DNA from: Paenibacillus bovis
GTDB lineage: Bacteria; Bacillota; Bacilli; Bacillales; Bacillaceae_C
Assembly (NCBI GenBank): GCA_007679095.1
Contig: VEFU01000036.1
Span: 1 to 46,304, forward strand
Direction: 5' to 3'
DNA length: 46,304 nt
Shown: positions 8,033-17,200 of the stretch, piece by piece
Layout of the letters: each line of letters opens with the position of its first letter
Numbering within the stretch: the first letter of the stretch is position 1
Translations under genes and position numbers: made by a program
Notes under the pieces: model-generated
Told to the model about the DNA's origin: nothing
Databases searched by the model: none
What the model saw: the letters and a program-made list of their open reading frames with translations, nothing else

Positions 8033-8336
8033 GGCTCTGATAAAGTTCATTGTTGTTAACAACTTAGTTGATTGTAGCGGATATACACGAGACTCCTACC
8101 ATGGAAATAAAGCTTTAAAAAGTTGAATCTAACTTATACATGCATCGTATAGACAACTACCACTAGCATTATTTCCATTCTCTGTGGTGTATTTTTGGTA
8201 TACATAATTGACTGCGGGAACAGCACGAGCCGAAGATCCACTTGGCAAAGCGGTTTTCTTTGCCAAGTTAGCTGAGGCCGTGCCCGCGGAAAGCGAGTGT
8301 ACTGGAGCGCAAATCAACAACAGAGTTTAACAGAGC
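8033..8336 (+). mobile_element. MITE-like element, copy 1 (with a 117-bp internal insert)
   Basis: The ends are imperfect inverted repeats (GGCTCTGATAAAG... and ...TTTAACAGAGC) and are flanked by a 9-bp direct repeat TTATTTTTT (8024-8032 and 8337-8345), a target-site duplication. The core (GCGGGAACAGCACGAG..., GAGGCCGTGCCCGCGG) matches copy 2 at 40.3 kb in opposite orientation. Relative to copy 2, bases 8097-8213 are extra; this insert carries TGGAAATAA and TTATTTCCA as an inverted pair. No transposase is encoded. Confidence 0.8.
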
Positions 8337-8345
8337 TTATTTTTT

Positions 8346-8700
8346 AAAGAGATATTGAAATTAGATTAGCTATGAAAGAAAAAATGCACCAACTAATTGT
8401 TGGGCTTGTGACTCTATCTAAATCAAACCTTACCAATAATACTTTTTTTAAAAAAAGTAAGCAGCCCTGCTTTTTAAAAATAGTTTGTATATATAAATTG
8501 CTTCACTATCCTGATTTTTCTCCATTAATTAGTAAAACATCATAACTTATCGTGACACTAGACTATATCCAAAATGCTCTTGTATCAATATATTTGTGAG
8601 GAATAGATCAATCTCTAGTTAAATAGAACATTTATTGCTTTGTCCGCTTATCACTAGCTCGTTTCATTTATTACGTGCATAAACTATGATACCTAATCTA
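8346..8700. other. Intergenic stretch with no supported gene
   Basis: An open frame of 57 codons starts near 8371, but it has no ribosome binding site and an unconvincing composition. Near the right end CATAAACTA (8678-8686) resembles the -10 of sporulation sigma factors E/K and is placed about 30 bases before the YjcZ start. Confidence 0.4.
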
Positions 8701-8715
8701 AAGGGGGTGTTGTAT

Positions 8716-8832
8716 ATGAGTTATGGCGGATATGGCAATGGCTATGGCGGTGGAGGAAGTAGAAATTCTTTCGCTTTAATTGTTGTGCTTTTCATCTTGT
8801 TGATTATTGTTGGCGCATCATTTTTATACTAA
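8716..8832 (+). CDS. YjcZ family tiny sporulation-type membrane protein
   Basis: 38 residues: a Gly/Tyr-rich head ([19 protein letters not shown]) followed by one hydrophobic helix ([19 protein letters not shown]) at the C-terminus. This is the YjcZ/tiny-TM pattern seen in many Bacillus genomes, generally associated with sporulation. AAGGGGGTG at 8701-8709 is 6 bases from the ATG. A CATAAACTA sequence upstream may be a sigma-E/K -10, consistent with expression during sporulation. Monocistronic; 8833-9097 after it holds nothing I can name. Confidence 0.9.
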   Translation: MSYGGYGNGYGGGGSRNSFALIVVLFILLIIVGASFLY

Positions 8833-9097
8833 TCAACACATTTCCTAACCGGAAAACTAGCTAATTTTCACAATGTCTTTTCCTCCAAATTGGTCCGACC
8901 CCGACGCCCATTCGGGAGCTAGGGGGATATGTTCGATTTGCTATAGGAAATAACTCAAAATGAGCAAGTGCACTTTAATTTCAGATGTAACTGCCACCAC
9001 AACTCCTTTTATTATTGGTGAAAATTAACTTCACCCAACTGTGCTGCAGCTTATTTATGTTGTATCTGTGAAAGCAAATAATAGACTAGCCCCCAAT

Positions 9098-9144
9098 AAA
9101 AAAGTAATTACCGCTCGGTTTTACGCGAGGGTAATTACTTTTTT
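9098..9144. terminator. Bidirectional terminator
   Basis: AAAAAGTAATTACC and GGTAATTACTTTTTT form a long stem with A and T tracts on both sides. It serves the minus-strand AhpD-like gene and could also stop plus-strand transcription. Confidence 0.85.
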
Positions 9145-9152
9145 CCTTTTAC

Positions 9153-9809
9153 CTATTCTGTTTGATAACTTTCAATCATATTAGCGATATGGGCATATGC
9201 ACCACCAGCAAGTAAAAGAGATGTAACCATAATTGCTTCTGCTAGTTCTTCGTTACTAGCACCAGCTTCGACTGCCTTTTTCGTATGAACATCGATGCAA
9301 TATGGACATTGGGATGCGTGAGCAACTGCTACCGCGATAAGTTCTTTCATTTTAACGGACAATTTTCCAGCCTTCATTGCGGTTGCACTAAAATGGGAAT
9401 ATCCTTTAAACCCATCTGGTGCAAACTTACCTAATTGACCAAGTTGTTTCAAGTTCGATCGTTTATACAGCTCATCTTCGGCTTCGGAGTTTAAGGCATT
9501 GCTAGCATGTGTACTATGCGTTACCGCTCCTCCTGCCTCCACAGCGGCCACCACATAAATTGCCTCGACCAATTCCTCCAGAGATGCACCTGCTTTTTTG
9601 GCACTTTTCGTATGTGTATCAATACAATACGGACACTCTGTCACATGCGTAATCGCTACTGCAATAATCTCCTTTTCCTTTTTAGAGAGAGCTCCATCTT
9701 TCAGTACACTCGAACTATATTCCAAAAAAGCTCGTGTCTGTTCTGGAGCAAGATCCCGCACTTGCCGTAAATTCTTCACATACTCTTTTGCATATAATGG
9801 GCTCGACAT
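9153..9809 (-). CDS. Double-domain carboxymuconolactone decarboxylase / AhpD-like protein
   Basis: 218 residues made of two tandem copies of the CMD/AhpD fold. Each carries the redox CxxC motif in the same context: TECPYCIDTHTKSA (Cys59, Cys62) and SQCPYCIDVHTKKA (Cys168, Cys171), followed by GASxEELxEAI. AhpD proteins are peroxidase-linked thiol reductants, and single-domain proteins normally trimerise, so an internal duplication is less usual. The start at 9809 is supported by AAAGGGAG; an in-frame ATG six codons upstream lacks one. Monocistronic, ending in a strong terminator. Partner peroxidase genes are not nearby. Confidence 0.85.
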   Translation of the reverse strand: MSSPLYAKEYVKNLRQVRDLAPEQTRAFLEYSSSVLKDGALSKKEKEIIAVAITHVTECPYCIDTHTKSAKKAGASLEELVEAIYVVAAVEAGGAVTHSTHASNALNSEAEDELYKRSNLKQLGQLGKFAPDGFKGYSHFSATAMKAGKLSVKMKELIAVAVAHASQCPYCIDVHTKKAVEAGASNEELAEAIMVTSLLLAGGAYAHIANMIESYQTE

Positions 9810-9917
9810 CGTATAACTCCCTTTCATGTAAGGTCTTTCCTATTATTTGAATAAACTTTTAAAAGATACCATTACTACTACCCATTATACCCAAATCAAA
9901 ACGAAGTGAATTGTTTA

Positions 9918-10067
9918 GGTACCAGGCACCGGGACAATTCTGAATCTTTCGGGTGCATGAATCTTTCGGGTGCCTGGCACCCGAGCAATTCTAAATACTC
10001 TAAATAGTGCGGGTGCCTGGCACCAAAATAATTCTAAACACTCTAAATAGTGCGGGTGCCAGGCACC
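9918..10067. repeat. Palindromic element 5 (four 13-mers)
   Basis: GGTACCAGGCACC (9918), GGTGCCTGGCACC (9969 and 10012) and GGTGCCAGGCACC (10055) in a 150-bp block. It also contains a short local duplication of GAATCTTTCGGGTGC near 9942-9974. The last unit encodes the C-terminus of the nuclease-like gene. Confidence 0.9.
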
Positions 10068-11392
10068 TTTGGCACCTTTTTGCATTTTGAGCAGCCGCGT
10101 CCTTCTTTTACATGGGAGAGGTTGCGTTCGAAGGTGTGGCCGTTTTCGCATTGCCATGTTAGTTTTGTGCGGGCATTTTTGTATTCGGTTGAGAGGCATT
10201 TCCAGCCTTTTTCTGCGGCAATGCGGTGTATTTCATTCGCATCTAGTCGTTGGGAAGCACCTGCTCGTTCTGTTTCGAAGCACTTTCTACACCAATTTCC
10301 TTTTTTTATCCGCCATGGTGTTGTGGAGAAGTGATGACCCTTTTCACATACAAAATCCATTTTTGTATCAACATTGATATACTCATTTGATAAACATTTT
10401 CCACCTTTTGCTTCAGCAATATCCTGTATTTCCTGGAGCTCACTTTTCGTAGGATAGTAGTTATCAAAATTAATATCTTCCGGCTCAATTTTAAACTGAA
10501 AACCTCTTTCGGAAAGCTCATTCACTATAAAAGAAACATGATCTGCTGGATCGACCGTATAAGGAATCACTAGCAACACAATGCCCAATTCTTCACAGCG
10601 TTTTTCCTTCAGCTTATCTCGTGCGATTCTATCTTCTAAGCTCATGTCACCTCGCGAGTAAAAGAAATCGACTTCCTCATAATGTTGTTTTCCATGATAC
10701 TCAAAAGCAAGCTTTAATTCAGCATTATAGCCATCCAGTTCATATCCATCTAACACAGAATGATCCTTCACAAATTTCATTTCAAATAACGATTCTAGTA
10801 TAAAGCGGCAGCGTTGCTCATTTAAATAAGTAGTACAGTTAGGACACCAATGCCCATTTAACACATGCTTTGGAATCGCATGGAATTGATGACCATTTGC
10901 ACACTCCCATACTAAATGAGTAAACACATTTTTATAGGAAGTCGATAAACATTTACCGCCACGCTCTTTTGCGATTTTCTTCATTTTTTCAATCGAATTT
11001 TTATGCTTTCCGGCACAAAATGAACACCAATTCCCTCTTAAAATCTCAGCCGGTCTTGTTTCAAAAACATGGCCTTCTCCACACTTGAACTGAAGTTTCG
11101 TAGATTTATTCACATATGTATCAGATAGACATTCTCCACCGCGTTCTTTCGCCATACGTTTCATGTCCTCTATCGTAACAGTTCCATAACTTTTTCTGTT
11201 TTCTTTTTTACGTGCGCATGTTGGACACCATGTTCCTTTGCGGATATGCTTTGGCAGTGTCTCCCACACATGCCCTTCTGCACACTTCCATGTTAATTTT
11301 GTTAATTGATTAATATATTCTTCTGACAAGCACCATCCACCATTCTCTGTTGCCATTTGTCTCATGTCCTCGATCGTAAGTGTCTTTGCCAT
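10043..11392 (-). CDS. Multi-zinc-ribbon protein with a central PD-(D/E)XK-like nuclease domain
   Basis: 449 residues. Five repeats of about 55-65 residues share the pattern GGxCLSxxYxNxxTKLxWxCxxGHxFxxxPxxIxxGxWCxxC, with four Cys/His ligands each: three before and two after a central domain (about 195-300). The centre contains LDGYELDGYNAELKLAFEYHGKQHY, which fits the D-(x)n-ExK core of Vsr/PD-(D/E)XK endonucleases, then a basic helix and LLVIPY. This looks like a DNA-binding array around a nuclease, as in orphan homing or defence-like proteins. Start at 11392 chosen for its GAGGTG site. The final residues (VPGTRTI) are encoded by palindromic element 5. Function inferred. Confidence 0.75.
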   Translation of the reverse strand: MAKTLTIEDMRQMATENGGWCLSEEYINQLTKLTWKCAEGHVWETLPKHIRKGTWCPTCARKKENRKSYGTVTIEDMKRMAKERGGECLSDTYVNKSTKLQFKCGEGHVFETRPAEILRGNWCSFCAGKHKNSIEKMKKIAKERGGKCLSTSYKNVFTHLVWECANGHQFHAIPKHVLNGHWCPNCTTYLNEQRCRFILESLFEMKFVKDHSVLDGYELDGYNAELKLAFEYHGKQHYEEVDFFYSRGDMSLEDRIARDKLKEKRCEELGIVLLVIPYTVDPADHVSFIVNELSERGFQFKIEPEDINFDNYYPTKSELQEIQDIAEAKGGKCLSNEYINVDTKMDFVCEKGHHFSTTPWRIKKGNWCRKCFETERAGASQRLDANEIHRIAAEKGWKCLSTEYKNARTKLTWQCENGHTFERNLSHVKEGRGCSKCKKVPKVPGTRTI

Positions 11393-11524
11393 CGAATGCA
11401 CCTCATTTTTCATACAATTTCAACTATCATTCTATTATAATACGAAGTGACAATAATCGAATCATCTAGGTCTATTGGATCACTGCCATGATATAATAAT
11501 TGGTATATAAAAGATGAAAGGTAT

Positions 11525-12280
11525 TTGATTTTAGTGAAGAAGTTCATTTACATCCTGTTCCTACTGGTGATTGGTGTAATTACGGCCAATATTGTTCTTT
11601 GGTCTGATTATTTTGCAGACCGCAATACAACAGAAACAAATGAGAAAATAACGGAAGTTTCATCTAGCTCGGATGAAACTGAAGATCAAAGTGAATATGA
11701 ATCTATTGAAGACACTATAGAAGATTTATCTGCTGTAAAACCAGAAGCTGCTGGCGAAGTTGCCAACATCATTGCAGAAGGTGAGTATTCCGTGAATGAT
11801 ATTGAATTAGTCTATAGTTATTTCATGTCCGAGATTTATTGGGGAAACAACTATTTGTATAAAAATTTTGACGTGATTGCCGATGAATGGTTGGATCTGG
11901 ATAGTTATAAAATTGAAATGATAGATTTATTAGAGGATTATAGCGCACTTGCTGGTAGACTCCGCGGTGGAAAAGGCCGAAACGGAATTCCAGTGTTTGA
12001 AGACTTGCGAAAAGAATACGTAGAAGCAGTCGAGGAATTAACAAAGCTATCATTACCTTACCGTGATGACATTACGTGGCTCGAAATTGTCGCCAGTGAC
12101 GAGTGGGCGATACTTGAGGAGAAAACACACAACGCCTTTCGAATAAAAGAAGAACTACAACAAAACATCGACACCTTCCTACGAGAAGTCTCAACCACAC
12201 AAGCCTACCTCGTAGAAGAACGAATCAAACGCATGGAAAAAGAAAACGAAGACAGAGACAAGTGGCGACGGTACTATTAA
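11525..12280 (+). CDS. Membrane-anchored hypothetical protein, helical outer domain
   Basis: 251 residues: one N-terminal membrane anchor (residues 5-27), an acidic Ser/Glu/Thr linker (about 33-65), then a mostly alpha-helical domain ending in a charged coiled-coil-like tail (ERIKRMEKENEDRDKWRRYY). I do not recognise the family. The start is uncertain: TTG at 11525 lies 3 bases after GAAAGG, and GTG at 11534 lies 12 bases after it; both keep the anchor. It is convergent with the isomerase gene, and palindromic element 6 starts right after its stop. Confidence 0.6.
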   Translation: MILVKKFIYILFLLVIGVITANIVLWSDYFADRNTTETNEKITEVSSSSDETEDQSEYESIEDTIEDLSAVKPEAAGEVANIIAEGEYSVNDIELVYSYFMSEIYWGNNYLYKNFDVIADEWLDLDSYKIEMIDLLEDYSALAGRLRGGKGRNGIPVFEDLRKEYVEAVEELTKLSLPYRDDITWLEIVASDEWAILEEKTHNAFRIKEELQQNIDTFLREVSTTQAYLVEERIKRMEKENEDRDKWRRYY

Positions 12281-12283
12281 AAA

Positions 12284-12382
12284 CGTGCCAGGCACCCATA
12301 CAATTGGAAACATTCACAATTGCTCGGGTGCCTGGCACCAAAACGATTTGGAACATTCATAATTGGGCGGGTGCCTGGCACC
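12284..12382. repeat. Palindromic element 6 (three 13-mers)
   Basis: CGTGCCAGGCACC (12284), GGTGCCTGGCACC (12327) and GGTGCCTGGCACC (12370) with 30-base spacers containing ACAATT. It occupies the gap between two convergent genes. Confidence 0.9.
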
Positions 12383-12402
12383 TTACTGCTGCAGGCACCT
12401 CA

Positions 12403-13146
12403 CTACAATCCTTCCACGATAAATCGATAGCACTCTTCTAGTCCCTCTATGATCCCATCGCCGCTTTCTTCGTCTGCGGAGATCCAGCCGTTGTATCCGA
12501 TGTCACGGATTGCTTGGAAGATTGGTTGGAAATCGATGTCTCCTTTTCCAAGTACCTTCCAGTCTCCATCTGCAAAATCTTTTAAATGGAAGTTATCAAT
12601 CACCGAATGAAAGCTATGAATAATATCTGCTACATCTGTAATGCCTGACTTCACCAAATGTGCTGTATCAACCGTTAATCCTACTGCATCGTCTTTTACC
12701 GAGCTAAAAAACACATCGATATCTTCTTTATACATTACCGGATTATCATAATGTTGATGCAGTGAAAGCTTCACACCTTTTTGTCCCGCTTCTTTTCCAA
12801 GTTCGGAAAGAATCCCAGCATATGCGCGAATATCGTCTGCTGTCACGCCTTTTCTCGGATGCGAATGGCAAAAAACGATGATCTCACTACCGGCTTTTTC
12901 CGCAAAAGTGAACAGCCTCCTCAGATGCTCCTGGTTCTCTTCATTCAGAGAGCCTCCCGCAATGAGCGCTGATGCTACCCCTTTTGGATTTCCCCAAGCT
13001 TCTAAAAATATTTCCGGACTCCCAATATATGGCGCATATTGGGAGTGTTTTAGCTGCAAACCGTCATATCCGACCGCTTGGTAATGCTTAAATAAAACTT
13101 CCTGCTCTTCGATTGTACTTGTTGGCCTAGAGAATGCTAATTTCAT
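12403..13146 (-). CDS. Sugar phosphate isomerase/epimerase (xylose-isomerase-like TIM barrel)
   Basis: 247 residues of the AP-endonuclease-2/xylose-isomerase-like TIM barrel. Metal-site candidates are visible at the strand ends: FCHSH, LSLHQHYDN, GLTVDTAHLVKSG, DNFHLKDF and SADEESGDG. These proteins isomerise or epimerise sugars or inositol derivatives with a divalent metal; the substrate is unknown. The start ATG at 13146 (GAAGGG 9 bases upstream) lies inside the last codons of the Gfo/Idh gene, a 20-base overlap that implies translational coupling and a shared pathway. Confidence 0.85.
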   Translation of the reverse strand: MKLAFSRPTSTIEEQEVLFKHYQAVGYDGLQLKHSQYAPYIGSPEIFLEAWGNPKGVASALIAGGSLNEENQEHLRRLFTFAEKAGSEIIVFCHSHPRKGVTADDIRAYAGILSELGKEAGQKGVKLSLHQHYDNPVMYKEDIDVFFSSVKDDAVGLTVDTAHLVKSGITDVADIIHSFHSVIDNFHLKDFADGDWKVLGKGDIDFQPIFQAIRDIGYNGWISADEESGDGIIEGLEECYRFIVEGL

Positions 13147-14146
13147 TTTGCAACAACCCTTCTGCATCAAAAGAGATAACCGAATTCTCCTCTGCTGCTT
13201 GATAGGCCCCCGCCAACAAGGATACCGTTTTCAAATTATCGATCACATTATTCGTTGGGACATGTCCACTCTCGATACACATTAATAATTGATTAAGACC
13301 GCCAAAAGTAGCTTCCTCCCGAGAAATGTGATGTTTCCATGTTTTTATCGGCTCAGCTTGTCCACGTTGATATAATTTTACAGACGTATGGTTCGCGACA
13401 ATCGTCCCTTTTTCCCCAATGACAATCATTTCATTTTTACTAAAAGAGCTAGAAAAACTTTGTACATACGTGACAATCGCGTCGTTATCAAACGCAATTT
13501 GCACCGTTGCCTCTGTTTCCCCTGCACAATTTATCGCGGATGATGACCTCGTTTGGCACGCAATCGTCACCGGATTCGCATCGAGCACTAACCTAAATCC
13601 ATCTAACCAATGAATCCCCATTACAGATATCGCATGACGCTTATTATTTAATCGCCAACCAGCATCTTGTCGGAAAAAAATCTCAGTAAACATGATCTGA
13701 CTAATTTTCCCGATCGCATTTTCCTTTACAATCCCACGGATTAGCTCAAACGGATAATGCCTTCTAAAATTTTGATTAACTGCCATCGGAAGCTTTGCCT
13801 TGCTCGCTTTATCGACTATCGCAGCAGCTTCCGTTAATGTATCGGAAAAAGGTTTTTCCACAAAAATTGGAATACCTGCTTCGATGATTGGAAAGAGCAC
13901 TTCTTTTCTCACTGACGTCGGGGTACAAACAACGGCAACATCGACATGACTATTTTCAATAAAATCCTGCAAATCTGTGAATCTATGTTTAATTCCATAT
14001 TCATCTGCTCGTTTATTTAATACTTCCTCATTCGGATCACAAATAGCTACTACCTCGACACGCTCCGGATGATTTTTATACCCATCTAAATGTAACTGTG
14101 TCACTCCACCCGCTCCAACTAACCCAACTTTAAACACCTTGTCCAT
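13127..14146 (-). CDS. Gfo/Idh/MocA family NAD(P)-dependent oxidoreductase
   Basis: 339 residues. The N-terminal Rossmann motif VGLVGAGGVTQLHLDGY, the family's EKP (FVEKPFSD, a substrate-side Lys), the NQNFRRHYPF segment and GIHWLDGFR are clear. Members oxidise or reduce sugars, inositols and their derivatives. Start MDKVFK at 14146 has GGAGGG 6 bases upstream. It overlaps the isomerase gene by 20 bases, so the two form an operon for an unidentified sugar or inositol. A terminator separates it from the large glycosidase gene, although read-through is possible. Confidence 0.85.
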   Translation of the reverse strand: MDKVFKVGLVGAGGVTQLHLDGYKNHPERVEVVAICDPNEEVLNKRADEYGIKHRFTDLQDFIENSHVDVAVVCTPTSVRKEVLFPIIEAGIPIFVEKPFSDTLTEAAAIVDKASKAKLPMAVNQNFRRHYPFELIRGIVKENAIGKISQIMFTEIFFRQDAGWRLNNKRHAISVMGIHWLDGFRLVLDANPVTIACQTRSSSAINCAGETEATVQIAFDNDAIVTYVQSFSSSFSKNEMIVIGEKGTIVANHTSVKLYQRGQAEPIKTWKHHISREEATFGGLNQLLMCIESGHVPTNNVIDNLKTVSLLAGAYQAAEENSVISFDAEGLLQNEISIL

Positions 14147-14217
14147 CTCCATCCCTCCAATTTTATTATCCAACTCTCTTAACATCTATGTCCCCTACTA
14201 AAATACTGTGATGAGGC

Positions 14218-14252
14218 AAAAAAAAAGACCAACTATTATATGTATAGTTGGT
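14218..14252 (-). terminator. Terminator after the large GH43 gene
   Basis: On the minus strand CCAACTAT and ATAGTTGG form an 8-bp stem with a short loop, followed by TCTTTTTTTTT. Confidence 0.85.
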
Positions 14253-14283
14253 AGATTGGCAATTTATTCTATTAATCTGTCAT

Positions 14284-17200
14284 CTATTTTTTCATATCAT
14301 TCATTACACTTAAAATGTCTTTCTCCAATTCTTCTTTCAGCACAGTGGAAATGCTATTCCCTGCTTTCTTTATGTGCTTCAACATATCTTCTAATGCCTT
14401 CGTCGATTGTTTTAGCTTACCATCATGAAAATGTTTTTCTGCTAATCTAAGTCTATTATTTAGTACATTTACGACGGAACCAGATATGTCACCTGACTCC
14501 ACAGATGTCTGTAATGTTGTTGATAAAGACGCAAATGTTGCGTGACCAAACACTTTCACTTCCCATAGTTGTGGAGTATACCAGTTATTTGGATTGTTAT
14601 GGAGCTTCGCATCAACTAGTTGAACTCTAATATATCTCGCTTCTCCTTCTAGTGTATCGGTCGTAAATCCATAATCAAACTTAATATTGCCCTCCGTCGT
14701 ACGGTCAATTGCGGTTGTAAAATTCACACCATCCGTACTAATTTCTACTTTGTATTGATAGTACGCTTCCGAACCATTAAATAAAAACCACGAAATGTCG
14801 ATATTGCTTAGGCTGTACGTATTGCCTAAATCGACCATCCACCATTTCGGCCAAGCATTATTTTCCGAAATCCATCTAGTAGAATAATCGCCATCATTGA
14901 CATTAGAAGGCGCATTGATGCCCAGTCTGTCCGGTGCATATGCTTGTTTCCCTTGTGATAGATTAATATGTTCCTTCACAGGTACGACAATACCTGTCGA
15001 CTCACTAAATAATATTTGCTCATAATAATCAAAAGATGCATACCCATTATTAAAAGCAATTGGCAACCAGCGTTGGCCAGTACCTTTATCTTCACTTGGC
15101 CAATCTGCCCAGCCATGGATCCATCTATTCGCATGCATGACATAAGATGTCGTTTCTGTTCCAGATCTCGTGACAATGCCACCTGATTGCGCAGAGAAAG
15201 TCGTTGCATTTCCAATTGGACGTAGCTCTGACCATGGTCCTTCAATCGAAGTGGCGGAAGCATACATCCCTTGGCTCGGGTACCAACCCGATGCTCTCGA
15301 TGTGAACAAATAATAGATACCATCTTTCTTAATCATAGAAGGCGCTTCACGATATTGACCTTCGAATATTTTCGCTACTTGTTTCACTACTTTCGTGTGT
15401 GTTTCATCTAGTTCATAAATGAATAAATCACTGTTCGTATTTCCGGCAGAAATAATATACCCTGTACCATCATCATCTTTAAAATAAGTGATATCCCTCG
15501 AGTCATTCCCTTCAGGTCTAAAGCTACCATGGAATGTTAATTCTTCCCCTGGTTCTCCGGAAAAAGACGCGGCTCTTCCTAAAGAATAATCCGGGCCACT
15601 TAATTCATAATGCAGCCAGCCAATCACTTTTTCGGTTGGTTCATGATACGTAATATGCAATCCTTCAAATTTCGCATCTTGTAAATCCGGATGCGAGTTC
15701 GTATCTAACACAACCTTCTTATTCCCCCAAGAAACACCGTCATCAGAAGTATACACATTTAATTGCTTAAATCCGCTTCTCCCATCTTCATCCCAATTAA
15801 AACTTACGTACTCGTAATAATAATAAGTGGAGCCAATTTTTAGGGTAGGGAAAATTCTTGGGTTCCCATCCTCATCTGTATAAGTGGTCCCTGTCTTATT
15901 GTTATAAGCTTGCATGTCATCCGCTAGCTCAAAAGTAGTTACTTTAATCGGTTCAGATGGAACAGATTCCCCACCAGGATGGAATGCTTGAACTTTGTAA
16001 TAATACGTTTGATTCACATCTAAACCATAATCTGCGAATTCAACCGCTCTTCCGTTATACACTTCTTCATATGTCCCAAATTTATCCGCACGATATACCG
16101 TATAGTTCGTTGCATTATCAACAGCATGCCATTTTAGGTCGACACTTGTAGCTGCTTTTGCATCTGGAGAAGTGACGAACGGCATGGCAGTTAAACCAAC
16201 CGGCTGATCTAATTCCGTTTCAGATGTAAAAACCTTTACCTCATGAAGTCCCGTATACCAAGTAACTGGCCTATCTGCATTGTTTGTATGTCCGTATTGT
16301 CCTAAAATCTTCACGCGCACATAGCGGTATTCACCTTCAAGATCTAAACTTTGGAAGGATGGTGTTTTATTTTTACTCTGGTCTTGTAAAACGACGAAGT
16401 TTTCTCCATCATTACTTCCCTCGACTACATACTGAACATATACTTCCGAGCCATTCCATTGTCTCCAGCTTAAATCGATTCTGCTTAAGTCATACGCACG
16501 TTCCAGATCAACCGTCCAATGTACTGGTAGATCGCCACCGAACTCAAAATAGTTCTGTTCATCGCCATCATTGGCAGCTGCTGGATTTTCCCCTTTGTCC
16601 GACTCTACCGGTTTTCCGACCGAAACAAGTAAATCACTATATACATGTACTTCTCCAGTCTCCGCATTCAAATCATATTCTTTCGCATAGCTCATTTCCG
16701 CAAAACCGTTATTTAACTCTAGTGGGAGCCAAATATATTGGGATTCCCTTAAAGCTGTCGGATTCCAGCGATCTCCTGCATACATGAGCGTATCTTGCTT
16801 CGAGCCTTTTATCGTAAAAATAAACGATGGTTGCGTGTAAAAAGTGGACGGATTTCCAAGATTTCGTAGCTCCGACCAGCCATTTGGATCGGTAATATCT
16901 GCTGTTACTGCATATTTCCCTTGGTTCGGATACCAGCCTGCCGACCCCGATGAAATAAAATAATACAATCCATCTTGTTTCACAACTGCTGGTGCTTCAC
17001 GGTGTCCACCTTTAAAAATGGTATACATATATTCATCCACATACAGATAATCATCTGTTAGACGGTACACATTTGTATCGAATAAATTAGCGGTACTAAA
17101 CAAATATGCTGTCCCATCCGTATCTTGGAACACGGTAAAATCACGGGAAGTAAAGCCTTTCGGTTGGAAACGATATACAAATTCATAATCACCATCAATT

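Noticed and set aside
8129-8320. 63-codon minus-strand frame within MITE copy 1
   Set aside because: It lies wholly inside the non-coding element and its insert; copy 2 does not preserve it.
8371-8545. 57-codon open frame between MITE copy 1 and yjcZ
   Set aside because: No ribosome binding site, homopolymer-rich, and residue composition unlike a protein.
16284-16787. 167-codon plus-strand frame opposite the giant glycosidase
   Set aside because: Shadow of a strongly supported coding frame; no ribosome site and no recognisable domain.
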